NCBI RefSeq assembly: GCF_031755915.1
Contig: NC_083390.1
Span: 11,687,001-11,751,000, forward strand
DNA from: Ziziphus jujuba
Lineage: Eukaryota > Streptophyta > Magnoliopsida > Rosales > Rhamnaceae
DNA length: 64,000 bases
Direction: 5' to 3'
Within the stretch, counting starts at the first letter, position 1. Every line of letters starts with the position of its first letter. The position numbers were made by a program, and so were the translations under genes. The notes under the pieces are model-generated. The model saw only the letters and a program-made list of their open reading frames with translations. It did not search any database and was not told the DNA's origin. Shown in pieces: positions 33,780-46,597 of the stretch.

Positions 33780-36522
33780 ACCATTATTACACATGTATAA
33801 TAGGGTCACTACAGTGTACATAATTTAGATAAAGCATTCTAAAAGTTTATGTAAAATTATTTATTACAACTAATGTAAATAAGTCTAGGAAAATAAAGAT
33901 AAACAAGGAAGGAAAAATACTGCAGTTACTGTGGAAAATATGAAACAATAAGTAATGCACGAAGTAGATTGTCTGCTAACTACTTAGAGCTAAGGGAATG
34001 AATTTAAAAACAAATCAAATGTGAGATAAAGATATCTTAATGAATGACATAGTACAATAGGAAACTAGTATTTTACTTTTGTAAATTTTTCTCTCAAAAC
34101 CTTTTGTCCCACTCTTTAGAAAGATTTTCCATTTAAAATTCATTTCACAAAATCCAACTTGTATTTTAAATCAATATCATAAAATTGATGTTTAATAGTA
34201 CAAATTAAAGTCCATTAAAAAATATTATAAACTGGATTAATTATAATATAACTATTGAGCATAAAAATAATATAAACATAATTTCACAAAATAAGTGTTA
34301 GAAAACCAGTAATGTACTTAGAAACATAAATAATGTACCATACAATATAATTAGTATTACCAAGTGGTGCACAGCATCCTAGAATTCCACAAAATAGTAA
34401 AAGAAAAGGAACCTGTGGGATAAAGCCACCTTACAACCCTTAGCGTTCTAAAAGCATCGTGGCAATACAAACTTGTGGGAAGAACCCATCCCATGACCCT
34501 TAGTGTATAAAAAGTATCATGGCAATAATGAACCTATGGGATGAACGCACGTCATGGCCTTATTGTCTGAAAGGTATCGTTGCAATATTGAACCTGTGGG
34601 ATAAACCCATCTCATGACCTTTAGTATACAAAAGTTATAATGATAATAATGAACCTATGAGATGAACCCATCTCATGAACTTTAGTGTACGATAGGTGTT
34701 ATGGCAAACCAACATGTTATAATATAATACTGAATTGAGATACTGGTACTATATGGTACACCAATTAAAAATAATAGTATAAAATTCATAAAAGAATCTT
34801 TCCAATATCATACTTTTCCACTTTCCAAATAATACTACACCATAAAGCATATCTTAATATTTAAATCCAACCCATTATTTAAATAATCCAAAAATTCCAA
34901 ATCATAATTTCATATTAAAACATAAATACAACAATAAATTGTATATCACCTTAAGCCATTTTTTAAGCATTTAAAATATAAAACACTTAAACATACTTAA
35001 AAATATATAATTTCCAATACCCTTTCTCAAAATCAATTATTTTTCAAAAAGACAAAATTATCAATTTAATTGTCAAAATATTTTAGTACCAAACTTCACA
35101 ACTTCATTATGAACTTATTAGAATTTTTAACCATTAAAATTTTTATCAAAAGTCGCATGAAATGATGATATAAACGCAATATTTAAATATATATATATAT
35201 ATATATATATGTGAAAACCAATATTTATAAACGCAAAAAATAAATATTTATATCAAACCATATATATATATATAAATATCCAAACCGCATGTGTATTATG
35301 CTAGCATGCCTAAAACTATTTGAAACTATAACAACTTATTTATACCACTCCTATTCCTTAGTAGAGTAGCCTCCAAGCTGAATATGGGTGCCTGTAATAC
35401 AATAAACTATTTCACAAGCTCTAGCAACTAAACCAAAGATATTGTTATGTATCAAATATCTTAAAATAATTTATACAATCATAAAATTACAAATTGGATA
35501 GCGAGTGGTTAAATTATATTGCAAATTATTAGGACCCCAGTACCCAAATTAAGGTTTCTCACCCAAAGGCTAATTTTATGAAATTAAAACTTTCAATGGG
35601 TTATATTAATATCTAATTACACTACGACAACTTTAATTTTGTCCAATTGGTCCAATTTTATTCGATATTTAACTAATTGATCCAAAAATAGAAAAATTAT
35701 CAAATGATATCCAAAATTTACAAACTTTATATCAACAAAAAGCTTGTGGAATGAGTAATAAGAATCTAAGTTCATCTTGGTACAAAAATGCCAATGGTGG
35801 CAAGAAAACTCATTAGAAAACTCGACCAAACTTTTTGGTTGATAAATCTATTGTATCATGAGGATTTTGACAAATGAAGGCCGAATTCTAGTTTAAAGGG
35901 TCTAGGAATGGTAGATAAGGGATATGGATCAAGCTAGAATGGCTAATCTATTGAAAAATGCCAAACGGCTGCCACATATTTCAAATAGTAGATCCCAGCT
36001 CATCGGCCGAAGGTTTGGCTTGAAAACTTGCCAGCTCACTTGTCCGACAATGGGTTAGTTGATGGTCAAGCACGTGTGGCAGTTAAGTGGTCCAAAGGAG
36101 GTCAATTGGTAGTGACCTAGTTTGTGAAGGAAATGGGTCGTGGGTCAGTCCACGGGTCACACAGGTCTGTAGGGGTTTTGGAGACTTTTTGGATATTTTG
36201 ATAATTATTTTAATGAAAGCATAGTTTCCTATGTATATATAAGGTCCTAGATCACTAATAACAAAACATCGAGGATTGATTTGGACACTGATATAATATT
36301 GACGCTCAAAACTTCTCAGAACAAAAACTTGTCAACTATAATCAAATTTGGCTTGCTGTTAATTCGTGAACTCTCATCGACATGGTCTACACAATGGTAT
36401 ATTGGTCAAACTAAAATATTGACCATATAAAAAGTTAAATTTGGGACTCATAAACAATCCAGTTGGTCAAAACTCGATTAAACTTTCAAAATTTTTGGTA
36501 TGTTTCAAGACGAGATGTTACA
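33780..36522 (-). mobile_element. Second family-E LTR (2.7 kb)
   Basis: Homologous to 1340-2592 plus 9743-10346, and uninterrupted. The plus-strand end is CGAGATGTTACA (36522), so the minus-strand LTR starts TGTAACATCTC. Contains the hairpin module (34333-34410), about five degenerate tandem units of roughly 61 bp (34395-34690) and (TA)n runs 35190-35210. The left terminus is not sharply defined and no target duplication was found. Confidence 0.65.
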
Positions 36523-37145
36523 AAAGCTCTAGGGATTTTTGATATTTCTTAAAGAGCCTAAGGATTTAGGTTGCTTAGAAAGGCCTTTTTTGCATAAGAT
36601 TTCTGATCTTCTTCATCTGTTCTTTGTTTTTTTGGTTATTTTGTAGTAGAATTCTTATTATTTTGTAAAAAGATGTTTAGATATCTTGAATTCAATTATG
36701 TTTTTGTATTTGTTGTTTTTAATCTATGAGAGACTAGATCTTTGATCTTAGACCTTGATATAGCTTGGATCTTGAAAGTGATGAGTTAATTTGGTTTCTT
36801 TATGGTATTCAAAGGCAACCTATCAATGCAAAAAAAATTAAGTTAAAATCCACTCTTATCATTATGGTTTAATAAAACCAATTTCATTGTTTGGCTAATG
36901 AGCCCTAACACTCATCTTGCTATGGTTTAACAAAACCAATTCCATAGTTTGGCTAATGATGACCATAACACTCATCTTGCTATGTTCTTACAAGTAGTGA
37001 ACATTACTAACATGAATAGAGTTGGTGAAGGTGCGATTTAGATGAGATTGTTTCCTTTTTCTCTAAGGGAAAAGGCTTTTAATTTGTTACATACTTTGTA
37101 ACTAGGTTCTATCTCTATTTGGGAGGAGATAGCAAAAATTCTTGG
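36523..37145 (+). pseudogene. Tat/Athila-type gag scrap with LTR-like upstream
   Basis: 36540-37000 resembles the 3' part of the insertion at 31850-32690. From about 37030 a frame reads MRLFPFSLREKAFNLLHTL then GSISIWEEIAKIL, the diagnostic core of Tat/Athila Ty3 gag (the usual wording is RLFPFSL.DKA..WL). Truncated on both sides, not functional. Confidence 0.6.
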
Positions 37146-37288
37146 AGAGATTAAATAAACACAAAGATATGTCAAAGGCTTTGCTACCACACTTGTCCTA
37201 ACCCTACTTCAATGCCTTTCTTTATCTTATGAATTTCCTAAGCTTCAAATAAACTACTTCAATGGTAAGATGATGATGAAAGTGGCGT

Positions 37289-37326
<38 letters not shown>
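37289..37326. repeat. (GA)n microsatellite
   Basis: GA repeat with a single TA interruption. Confidence 0.95.
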
Positions 37327-37329
37327 ATG

Positions 37330-38060
37330 GTGGCCTATTGGTGGCATGAAAATAGTGGAGGCGGGAATGGTATCTTTAATGTGAACTATAACCTTTGAAT
37401 GGACCTAAAGTTTCCTCCTTTTTTTTTCTAATTTCTAATATAATAAAATTAAAAATAATATCTAACAATATCCAACTCTTACAAATTAGAAATTTCACTT
37501 AATATCTTAAAGATAAATAAGTAAAAAAATAAATATGATAATACCTAGTTACTTAGCCATCAAGAAACTAAGTTGTTCGATTTTAAACCTCAATTAAGGT
37601 TTGGTTTTAACTTGGCAAATAAATTTTTGGGCCTCAATTTTTGGGCTTTAAATTCACATCTTATTAATATCACATCTCTAAAAGTTCCAAAGGATTGAAT
37701 GGTTGAATAATTTGCTAGTGTTAGTGGTGTCCTTGCAAGTGCAAGGTTATTTTCCATTCCAAGTTCCCTAGAAACATAAACAGGCCTAATATTAGTAAAA
37801 AAATGCAAATCACAAAATCCAACACAAAATTGAGAATCATTAACAAGACAGGTTATAGTGATACTTCTTTCATGTTCAATAACTTTCTTTGTTGGAATTT
37901 CTACTGCATGATTTGAAAATTTTCCTCTTGTTAAAATCTATTAGGATGAGCCTAAGATTTAGCAAAACTCATAAATGGTTTGGGTTTTATCTCATAGAAA
38001 TCCCAATATTGGCAACTAGAACTATCATAAACCTCAATTTTTCTCTCAAATTTTTGTTTA
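37330..38060. other. Unassigned sequence left of element 2
   Basis: A minus-strand frame 37590-37808 and an upstream frame (KIEVYDSSSCQYWDFYE near 38030-37980) look faintly protein-like. Part of their flank resurfaces at 43500-43560 (the shared words TAGATTTTAA and CTTAGGCTCATCCTAATAGA). I cannot name a family. Element 2 splits this region. Confidence 0.3.
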
Positions 38061-38065
38061 TTACC

Positions 38066-39196
38066 TTATGCGAATCTGCCTGAACCCGCATAACCAACAA
38101 CCCGCTAGGATGCTGACCCTGATACGGATGAAGACCAGGCCAATCACTAGGACTCAATCTAAGAGGTTTAAGGACAACATTTCTGCCTTTATCCGAGAGG
38201 TAATTCATTCCCAAAACGGCTTGTCCATACCCGAAAATACAAGGCCATTTTTTAGCATACAGTTGGTGAAAGCCGATACGGATCCGGGTAGCGGTTTTGG
38301 TGCATTTATGGAGTCCGGGCAGCAAGAAATGGTTCCAAATCTTTATGGATTCAATAAATATCACTAAGATATCATGGAAACAAGTGAAGGTAGAAGTAAA
38401 ACCAACTTGTATTGACTTGTACAGACAGCTTCAAAATTTGGCCTGTTTTGCTATATTTTCTGCTAGCTTTACTATATTTTGCTGAGTTGGTTTTTTCTCT
38501 CTCTTCCAAGCAAGGGAAACATGTGGGACTCCATAATAAGATTATTTGGCATCCTAAAAAGCATATTGAAGCTGATTTGGAGCTCAAATTGGTTAAATAT
38601 TGGTCAAAGTCAACTTAGTCAAAAAGCTAGTATTTTGGTTTCGTAATTTGATTCTACTTTTTGTTTTAGGAATTTACCATTACTTTCTTATTTTTATTTA
38701 TTTATTTGCTGGAAAAATAAGTTTAGGAATTTTATTATTTTATTATTTTCATTTTATATTAATTAACTCCTAATTCAAAATAAAAGAATTAATTAATCCA
38801 AATTAGATTAGGAAAGGAGGAGACTTTCGGCCATATTAGGATTCTTCATTGCATGGCTGGTTTTTCCTTTTTGTTTTAGGGTTTTATTTTTTTTTCTCCT
38901 AGGCTATAAAAGGGCTTGTTTTTTTATGAAGAACACACCATTAATAATATACAAAAAACTTATTTCTGAGATTGAATTCTCTTTGTTCTTTTGAACACCT
39001 AAAACACCATTAGTGAATGAGTGTTTTAGTTTGACTTATCAATAGGCCTTCCACGACCTATTGTCGTCTTGATTATATACCAAGTTTTCCAATCATAGGA
39101 TGGTTAGGGGTCAAGGTGACCATTAGACCTTGAACATAATTAGATCCGGGCTAATATAATACGGGTTTAGGAGAAGGTAGTCTTAGGTTCGTATCA
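38066..39196 (+). repeat. 5' LTR of element 2
   Basis: Begins TTATGCGAATC (a worn TGATGCGAATC) and ends TTCGTATCA. An LTR-encoded peptide is open at 38068-38367: PITRTQSKRFKDN, HSQNGLSIPE, then EMVPNLYGFN. TATAAAAGG at 38905-38913. Confidence 0.9.
38905..38913 (+). promoter_or_regulatory. LTR TATA box of element 2
   Basis: TATAAAAGG at the position homologous to the TATA-like box of element 1. Likely core promoter; inferred. Confidence 0.55.
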
Positions 39197-39198
39197 TT

Positions 39199-39210
39199 TA
39201 GTATCAGAGC
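39199..39210 (+). other. Primer-binding site of element 2
   Basis: TAGTATCAGAGC, one mismatch from the tRNA-Met type site, two bases after the LTR. Confidence 0.85.
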
Positions 39211-40317
39211 TGAATTTTGTTCAGGTTTGATATATCTTTATTTGCTTTAATTTTTTTTTATGGTAATATAAAATTTTAGAATTATTCTAAGGTTGCTTCT
39301 ATCATCATACATGTTCTGCATCTTCTTAAAAAAAAAAAATTCATTCCTAGTTGAATTAGGTTTTCCTGGTTTTATCGTATTTTTGTTTCCTAGTTTGTTG
39401 GTTGTTTTTCATCATTGTTCTTGTTAATTTTGGTTTTTGTTGATTTTTATTTACTGTTTTAGTCTTAAATATTTGCATTCATATATTCCAAAAAAAAAAA
39501 GAAAAAAAGGAAAAGCTGATTAGATGAAAAAAAAAAAAATTGCACAATTTGTATTTTGTTTGGGATTTCACGGGTTTGGTGATTATTTGGTATTGGAATT
39601 GCAAATTTTGGTGTTGATTCTTGCTACTTCAGTTGTTTTATGTTCTGTGAGTGAAAAAAAAAAGAAAAAAAATGAAAGAAGAAAAAGCCGAATAAAAAAA
39701 AATTTCAGTTTGTTGGAGTTTGATTTGTTTGCTGGAAATTATTGGAGCTGCTGTTTAGTTGATTAATTATTCACCATTTTGAGTTGCTGGAGAATTATTT
39801 TTGTCGGTCGATATTTGAATTATTGGATGTTTAAGTTATTTTAATTAAAATTAGTTGAAGGATTTGATATAAAACTTGAATTACAAGGATAACAACCAAC
39901 ACTATTCTATATTTTTGTTCAATTGGATTCTTGTTCGTGTTAAAATTCTTTTTCCTGAATTTTATTCTTGAATCCTTAATCTCTTACCATCTGGTCTAGT
40001 TCTTGCTAATTCTGAAATTTTTGTTATTATTTTGCTTTATTTTGCGTAGAAAGCCAAAAACTAGGTTTTGTTAATTCATTTGGCATTGCTTATTTTTTTG
40101 CTACTTTTTTGTTGATAAGTTTAATTAAAACATACTTGTGATCTGATTGCTATTTTGTGGATTTTTTAATTAGAACTTTGAGATAATTCATTGAGAAGAA
40201 AAAGGCAAGAGTGTGTGAGCTTAAAAGAGGGTAAAAGCCGAGACCTTGTTTGAGTGAAACACATGAGGGAGTGAATTTAGTGAGGTCTTATTTTATTTTT
40301 GCATTATTTATACTAAC

Positions 40318-41492
40318 ATGGAAGATTCAAGGGTGAGAAGAGGAGATCCACCTTTAAGAATTAATAAAGAAGAGTCCGTAGGATTCCATGGTGGTTCCCG
40401 AGCTACGGGGAGTGGTGAGCAAATGGACATGAGGGCTATATTGGAGCAATCGTAGCAGATGAATGCCCGATTTGATAACGTAGATCAAAAGATGGATAGG
40501 ATAGAAACATCACAAGGAGGGCCAAATATAAGGTTAGATGTGCTCATGGGGGTCGAGGTCGAGGTCGAGGAGGCTGAGGGCGACCAAGAGAGGAATTCGG
40601 GGGAAGAAACTTTGGAGATGACATGGATGAGGGGTTTGATGAAATTTTTAAACCTCAAGAAAGGCCAATCCATGGGAGACCAGCAAAGAATGAAGATGAT
40701 AATCTAGGGAATATCAAGGTACACATTCCACCTTTCATGGGAAAAAGTGATCCGGAGGCATATTTGGAATGGGAGGAGAGAATGGAGATGATTTTTTATT
40801 GCCATAATTATTCGTAGGCCAAGAAGATGAAGTTGGCAGCAATGGAGTTTGGTTATTATGCACTCCAATGGTGGACCAATGAGCAAAACACCCGAAGGAG
40901 AGTTGGTGATGACTTGATTACTACGTGGTGACAAATGAAAGGAGCCACGAGGAAGCAATTCGTACCATCAAACTATCATAGGTTGCTACATCAAAGGCTT
41001 CAATCTTTATATCAAGGAAGTAGGTCCATGGAGGATTATTGCAAGGAGATGGAGATGCTTATGATGAGGTTAAGCATGAACAAGGATAGAGAAGCAACCA
41101 TGGCAAGATTCCTAGGTGGTTTGAATTGTGAGATAGCCAATCAACTAGAATTGCAACAATATGTGGAATTGGAGGAGATGTTACATGTGGCTATTAAATT
41201 AGAGCATCAATTCAAGAGTAGGGGTGCAGGCTCATGGTTTGGGGGTGTTTTCAACAGAGGAAGATCAAATCCAAGTGCTTGGAAAAGCAATCCCGTCTAT
41301 GATTCCAAGCCAAAATTGAAACTTGGTGAAGAAAGTTCCAATCGGCTAAAAAAGGAGTCCAAAACTGAATCTGTCCAAGCACATAAAAATGAGGTAAAAT
41401 CTGATCCTAAACCTTCAAAATCTAGAGAAATTGTGTGTTTTAAGTGCCAGGACTGAGGACACATCGCTAGCCAATGCCCGAATAGAAGAATC
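40318..41492 (+). pseudogene. gag of element 2
   Basis: The homologous ATG at 40318 starts a frame that meets TAG at 40453-40455, exactly where element 1 has its TAG. A further ATG follows at 40459. Then come a frameshift near 40600, a TAG within NYS|AKK (40815-40817), a TGA in place of an Arg codon before QMKGA (about 40929), and TGA inside the zinc knuckle (CFKCQD then stop, 41454-41456). The gag core is recognisable: PPFMGKSDPEAYLEW, ALQWWTNEQ, RFLGGLNCEIANQL. The knuckle keeps the His and last Cys missing from element 1. Confidence 0.88.
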
Positions 41493-42300
41493 ATGGTGTT
41501 AAAAGGTAATGGTGAGCTAGAATCGGAAAGTGAAGAAAGTGAGTGTGAGACCAAACAAGGAGAGGAAGAACTTGAAGATGAAGCCGAGACACTTCAAGCA
41601 TCCAACACCAAATTAAACTTGGTTTCTAGGAGAGTACTTACTGTATACATGGATAAGGATCAAGTACAAAAGAAAAATATCTTCCACACCCTATGTGAAA
41701 TCCAAGGTAAGATTTGTAGTTTGATAATTGATAGTACAAGTTGTACAAATGTAATTAGTAACATTGTGGTTGATAAATTAGGCTTAACAACTATTAAACG
41801 TCTTGAACCATATAGATTACAATGGCTTAATGATAGTGGTGAAATGAAAGTGAATAAACAAGCCAAGGTAAAATTTAGCATAGATAAATACGTGGATGTT
41901 TTTTTGTGTGATGTCGTACCTATGCATGCCGGACATATTCTATTAGGTAGACCATGGCAATTTGATAAAGATGCTACCAATTATGGTCGAGAGAATTGTA
42001 TTGTTTTTAGATTTAAAGGTAAGAAGGTCAAGCTGGAGGCATTGACTCACAAGGAAGTATATAGAGGCCAATTGCAATTACAACAAAGGAGGGAGGCCAA
42101 AAAACTCAAGGAGAAAGCTAGTATGTGCCAACGGCTTCATCATCCATCTAAGAAGATAAGTCCAAGCTTGCTGTCCAAGGTAAGCATTCTAAAACACAAA
42201 TTGAGTGGAAAAACCATGAGAAAGCCGAAAGTGGAGTGAGAAAAATAGAGGGAGCCGAGAGACAAGGTGAGAAACCCGAGAGAGAGGGAGAATGTGTGGT
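41493..42300 (+). pseudogene. Protease remnant of element 2
   Basis: The frame 41493-42239 contains the protease fold with the active-site triplet changed to IIDSTSC (DST for DSG) and HILLGRP downstream. A frameshift near 42130 scrambles the C-terminal linker. NFYLRFGD then appears in another frame at about 42320, preserving the T run lost in element 1. Confidence 0.85.
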
Positions 42301-42811
42301 GGCCGAGAGAGAGAAAGGAAAAATAAAAATTTTTATTTGAGATTTGGGGATGTTAATAAAGCTATCTTGAGTAAGAAACCATTGCTAATCATGAATTATA
42401 AAGATACTTATTTAAAAATGTTTTTGTTGTATAGAACTTTATCTCCTTTTTTAGAGCTTTACTATGTGGAAATTTGAAAATTAGGAAGAGATTTGCTGTT
42501 AACTTTAAAAGGTGTAATATTTTCCATAATGAGCATGTATTTCTAGATTTTTTTGTGATAGTGTTTGACCCAGGATATTTGATTTGGTTGCACTTACGAA
42601 ACAAGAGGTTTCCAAAACAAAGAAACTCAATGCTTATGCCGCGTGTGGATGGACCTTTTCAAGTTTTGGAGTAGATTAACCAAAATGCCTACAAACTTGA
42701 TTTAACAGGTGAGTACAAAGTTAAGGCCGCATTTAATGTTGCTGATTTATCTCTTTTTACTGCAGTTGATGATTTTGATTTGAGGGTAAATCCTTTTCAA
42801 GAGGAGGGGAA
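42301..42811 (+). pseudogene. Pol deletion scar and integrase C-terminus of element 2
   Basis: The pre-RT linker (FGDVNKAILSKKPLLIM) runs into unrelated short sequence (about 42420-42550), then into the integrase tail (LIWLHLRNKRFPKQRN, GPFQVLE, AYKLDL) and the polypurine tract. More than 2 kb of pol is absent compared with a full gypsy element. A TAG (42672-42674) follows QVLE. Confidence 0.82.
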
Positions 42812-43249
42812 TGATGTAAATCCGCTCGAACCCGCATAACCGACAACCTACTGGGGTGCTGATTCAACACGGATGACTTTCGGCCATATTTGGATTCTTC
42901 ATTGCATGTCTGGTTTTTCCTTTTTGTTTTAGGGTTTTATTTTGTTTTCTCTTAACCTATAAAATGTCTTGTTTTTTAGGAAGAACATACCATTAATAAT
43001 ATATAGAAATTTATTTGTGACATTGAATTCTCTTTGTTCTTTTGAACACCTAAAACACCATTAGTGAATGAATGTTTTAATTTGACTTATCAATAGGCCT
43101 TCCATCACCTATTGTGGCGTCTTCATTATATACCAAGGTTTCTAATCATAGGTTGGTTAGAGATCAAGGTGACCATTAGAACTTGAACATAATTAGATCT
43201 GGTCTAATATAATATGGGTTTAGGAGCAGGTCGTCCTAGGTTCGTATCA
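42812..43249 (+). repeat. 3' LTR of element 2, internally deleted
   Basis: Starts TGATGTAAATCC and ends TTCGTATCA. It jumps near 42875 from the ACACGGATGA block directly to ACTTTCGGCCATAT, sites that lie about 690 bp apart in the 5' LTR. A two-base GA overlap at the junction suggests end joining. The TATA box block survives only as CCTATAAAATG. Confidence 0.9.
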
Positions 43250-43254
43250 TTACC

Positions 43255-44389
43255 ACAGCTAAGAATGGAATTTGAGCCAAAAATTTACACAGATCTTATT
43301 TCATATGTCAACATAGTCCCATAAATTTTGAGTCCATCTTACTTTTTTTGTTTGGTCAACCATCTGTATGCCTCACTGTTTTGTTAGAAAATATGATACT
43401 TTTCATCTTCCATACTTTGTAGGCTAGGATTTGACTCACTTTATCACCAAAATTGTGGAACTTATCACTTTTACTTACTGCATTGGTCTTTCTCAAGTGT
43501 GGAGGAACATAGTTTGAAATCTTAGGCTCATCCTAATAGATTTTAATAAATCTATTATGATATAATCATATATAAATGCAGTGGATAATTTAATTATCCT
43601 TCTAAAACTCGTATACATCATTTAATAGCATGGAGTAGTAAACCTACTGATTAATTTGCTCCATACTCTTTTGTTATGGATAACTACATATTCCATGACT
43701 TGCAAAATAATAAACAATGAGTGTGTAAGAGGCCACCATGGAGGCATCTTTCTTAACCTATTTTATAATAACACTACAATGGCTCCAAAACAATAGCCCC
43801 ATCCCTTTTATAACACACATAATAATAATAATAATATATTTATAAACTAGAGATGGATCCACAAATCTGTTAGGATTTATAATTAAGCCATAAGAAAAAT
43901 ATAAGATTCCTTCAGCCTAATGGGACAACCTAAGAATAAAGAGAAAGTGACCCCAATGAGCCTCATGCAATATTAGTTAAATAAAAGTGTCCACTCCCAT
44001 CATTGGAACACCAAGGCCAATATGTGAGTTAATCTGATTATGCCCAGTCCACATAATTATTCTAGCACATCCAACTTAATTTTAGATTCCAAAACGTCAC
44101 TTAAATCTTGATTGTCAACTTTATTTTCCAAATTTGTCTCTTTCTCTTCTACAGGTATGACAAAGGCCTTGTCTTTTTAACAGATTCTTGATTAATGCTC
44201 ATCACCATCATAACTTGATCCATACGATTCATTACTAGTTAACTAGATCATTTTCCTAGTGGTCTTTGAGATTGACTTGCCATGAATTGTCCAATTTATG
44301 TTCTTAAAGATGAAAATTCATTGTGTCTGTCATGCATCAAAGTATCCAATTTAGATGACGAAGAAATTTTTTTTTTTCCAATTCTAAAC
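43255..44389. other. Unassigned AT-rich DNA right of element 2
   Basis: No clear gene. Continuation of the pre-insertion sequence of 37330-38060. Contains (AATAAT)n near 43810 and no recognisable transposon end. Confidence 0.4.
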
Positions 44390-45660
44390 AATCTATCATT
44401 AGTACCACTAGAAGTAAAAAATGTAAAGTAAGAAAATTATGCATTCTCTTGGAATTGTGATGCTTGTAGTGATTGTATTGTCATCTAGGTTATTGCCCTC
44501 CTTGATTATTACATCCCTCCATGAAAGATTTGGATGATTTCGCCATTTTTTACTATAAGTCTTTGAATAGGATTATTTTGCGACTTAGAAGAATTATTAA
44601 TGCCGCTTACCTTATTTTTAATGGTAGATTGAGCAAAAAAATCACTTTCTTAACAATCCACACTATCACAATCACCTGCATAATGCGTGCAACAATTATC
44701 AAAATTTGAAATATTTGAAATATTAGCAACATTAAAAGAATTAGAACTTTTAAATTAGAGTTGCTTACTAAGTAACCAACTTGTTTAGTTATCAAATCAA
44801 AATTTTCATTAAATTCAGATATTACCTTATTTTCTTGAATTGTCAAAGCCTTCTTAGGTGCTTTTAATTTTTCACTTACCCATTGTGAATCCTTTATCGA
44901 CATCTCTACTAGTAAATCAAAAGCTTGTTCCTCCGTAAATTTATGAAGAACTCTTTCTATGGCTGTATCAACTATACTTCTTGTAGCTTTATCAAATACA
45001 TTGTAGAATGTTTAAACTTGACTGTGTACCAATATCTCATGGTTTGGACACTTCATAAGTAATTTCTTAAAAATCTCCCATACTTCACGTAAAGCTTTTC
45101 AACTCCATTGGCTAAATGTGTTAATGTCATTCCTAAGCTTGGCTAACTTGGATGGTGGAAAATACTTATCCAAAAACTTATCCTCAAGTTCACTCCATGC
45201 CTAAGCTCTATCCTTCAATAGTCTTAACTTTATTGCATCTTCATTGACTCCACTATACTTGGCCGAATTACACACTTGTAAGAAATTAGTAAAGTGCTCA
45301 TGTAGGTCCTCATATGCATAGCCTTCAAATGGAATGTTGGTTAACATTTTCATTGTCACCAATTTAATCTCAAAATTAATGTCAGATGGTAGTTTCCCAA
45401 TGCAAAACATATCTATACATCTCCTTGGGATAACATGTTCCTTAATTGATTTAGTTCTATTAATTTGAATACTAGGTTGATCTCCAACGTTCCTTATATA
45501 TTTTGACGTTTGATTGATCATTATGTCTTCCTCATTGTCAAAGTCCTCTTGTAAACATTGAGTTTGTGTTGCTTGTTTTTCTTTAACAGCATCACTTCTT
45601 CGAGCTCTAAGTTTTCTTTCTGTGTATTGTTCCACTTGTTTCCTAACACTTGCGAAACAA
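44390..45660 (-). pseudogene. Tat/Athila-type gag remnant
   Basis: On the minus strand, 45635-45201 is open for 144 codons: FEIKLVTMKMLTNIPFEGYA, YEDLHEHFTNFLQVCNSAKY, then EDAIKLRLLKDRA. After a stop come WSELEDKFLDKYFPPSKLAKL, WEIFKKLLMKCPNHEI, VDTAIERVL and FTEEQAFDLLVEM. This is the gag of Tat/Athila-like Ty3 elements (structural capsid). The FPFSL segment and part of the following linker are deleted, and at least three stops are present. The zinc-finger end (before 44600) is not clear. No matching pol is in the window. Confidence 0.78.
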
Positions 45661-46534
45661 AATTAAATTCCTAAAGCAACAAAGACAATACATGTTAGAA
45701 AAATCAATTTCAACTAATGAAAAGCAAATTAATAAAACTAAGATTAAAAATGTCATAAACTAGAAATCCTAAAACAAAATTTCTTAGAACTTTCCAATAC
45801 ATAAACTATATCTATATGTCACAAATAATCTCTTAAATCTTGTTAGCAATAATACAAAAACATAGCTGCAAAAAGAATACTTATGTCTGTGAAATACAAA
45901 AAGAAAATGTTGTTTGTCACCATTCATGATCACTACAAACGGAAGACTTTTATATACTATCATTATGTAGGTGACGTGATGTCAAAAGCCACTTATCATC
46001 GAACAAGTAATAATATTTATGTAGGACTCAAATGTTTCATTTTATTGTAGCATAACATTGTGCATGATTATAAGTCATTAAATTTATGTTGTACGTGATG
46101 ATTAGAAGTAAAGGTGTGTAGGAAACCAAAGAAACCAAGAAAACCAATCAACCAACTTGTGCTGACCAATTATCGCTGTCACTGTTGTCCCACCAGTTGG
46201 TTAATAGCACCAATTATGGGGCTTTTGCAATTAATGGTTACCGCTACTAAAAAATTAGTGGTCGCCGAAGCCAACCGAATACTCAAATGTTTAAAGGCTT
46301 TTTAGTATTTCTCATCCCCTCATTTAGATCTTAATCATCCATAACTTTCAATCTATCACCCACAACTTCACAACTTCATCTCTTACATAGATTTTTCTCT
46401 CATATCGATGTCATTGATTGCTGCTAAAAAACTAGCGATCTTTTCTCCCTCACTGTGATCTTGTCTTTTCTTTATCTCTGCTTTATCCGTAAGTTTGTTT
46501 TGCTACAATTTTTAGGTTTTAGTTTACAGGTTAG
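45661..46534. other. Unassigned sequence upstream of the Athila-type gag
   Basis: Expected to hold the leader or LTR of the minus-strand gag at 44390-45660. I see no primer site or LTR terminus. The small open frame 46114-46305 has no domain. Confidence 0.35.
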
Positions 46535-46539
46535 GTTAG

Positions 46540-46597
46540 TGATATGAACCTAGGATGATATGCTCCTAAACCCGCATTATATTAGCCCAGATCTAAT
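46540..46597 (-). repeat. 3' LTR stub of element 3
   Basis: TGATATGAACCTAGGATG... is the inverse of the LTR end. Homology to the other LTRs stops after TCTAAT, and pol-linker sequence follows. Confidence 0.85.

Larger units (their letters stand above)
38066..43249 (+). mobile_element. Element 2: internally deleted element-1-family retrotransposon
   Basis: 5' LTR 38066-39196, primer site 39199-39210, leader, gag and protease remnants 40318-42300, a short C-terminal integrase scrap, polypurine tract 42799-42811, 3' LTR 42812-43249. The target duplication TTACC is exact (38061-38065 and 43250-43254). RT, RNase H and almost all of integrase are missing: the reading passes from the pre-RT linker (near 42420) to the last integrase segment (near 42560). 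The 3' LTR is only 438 bp because of an internal deletion, against 1131 bp for the 5' LTR. Same family as element 1, but with longer LTRs. Confidence 0.93.

Noticed and set aside
37590..38065. Possible F-box-like or other host gene on the minus strand
   Set aside because: Only short faint stretches look protein-like, frames are broken, and no motif is diagnostic.
46114..46305. 63-codon plus-strand open frame
   Set aside because: No domain, no coding-like context; chance frame between transposon remnants.
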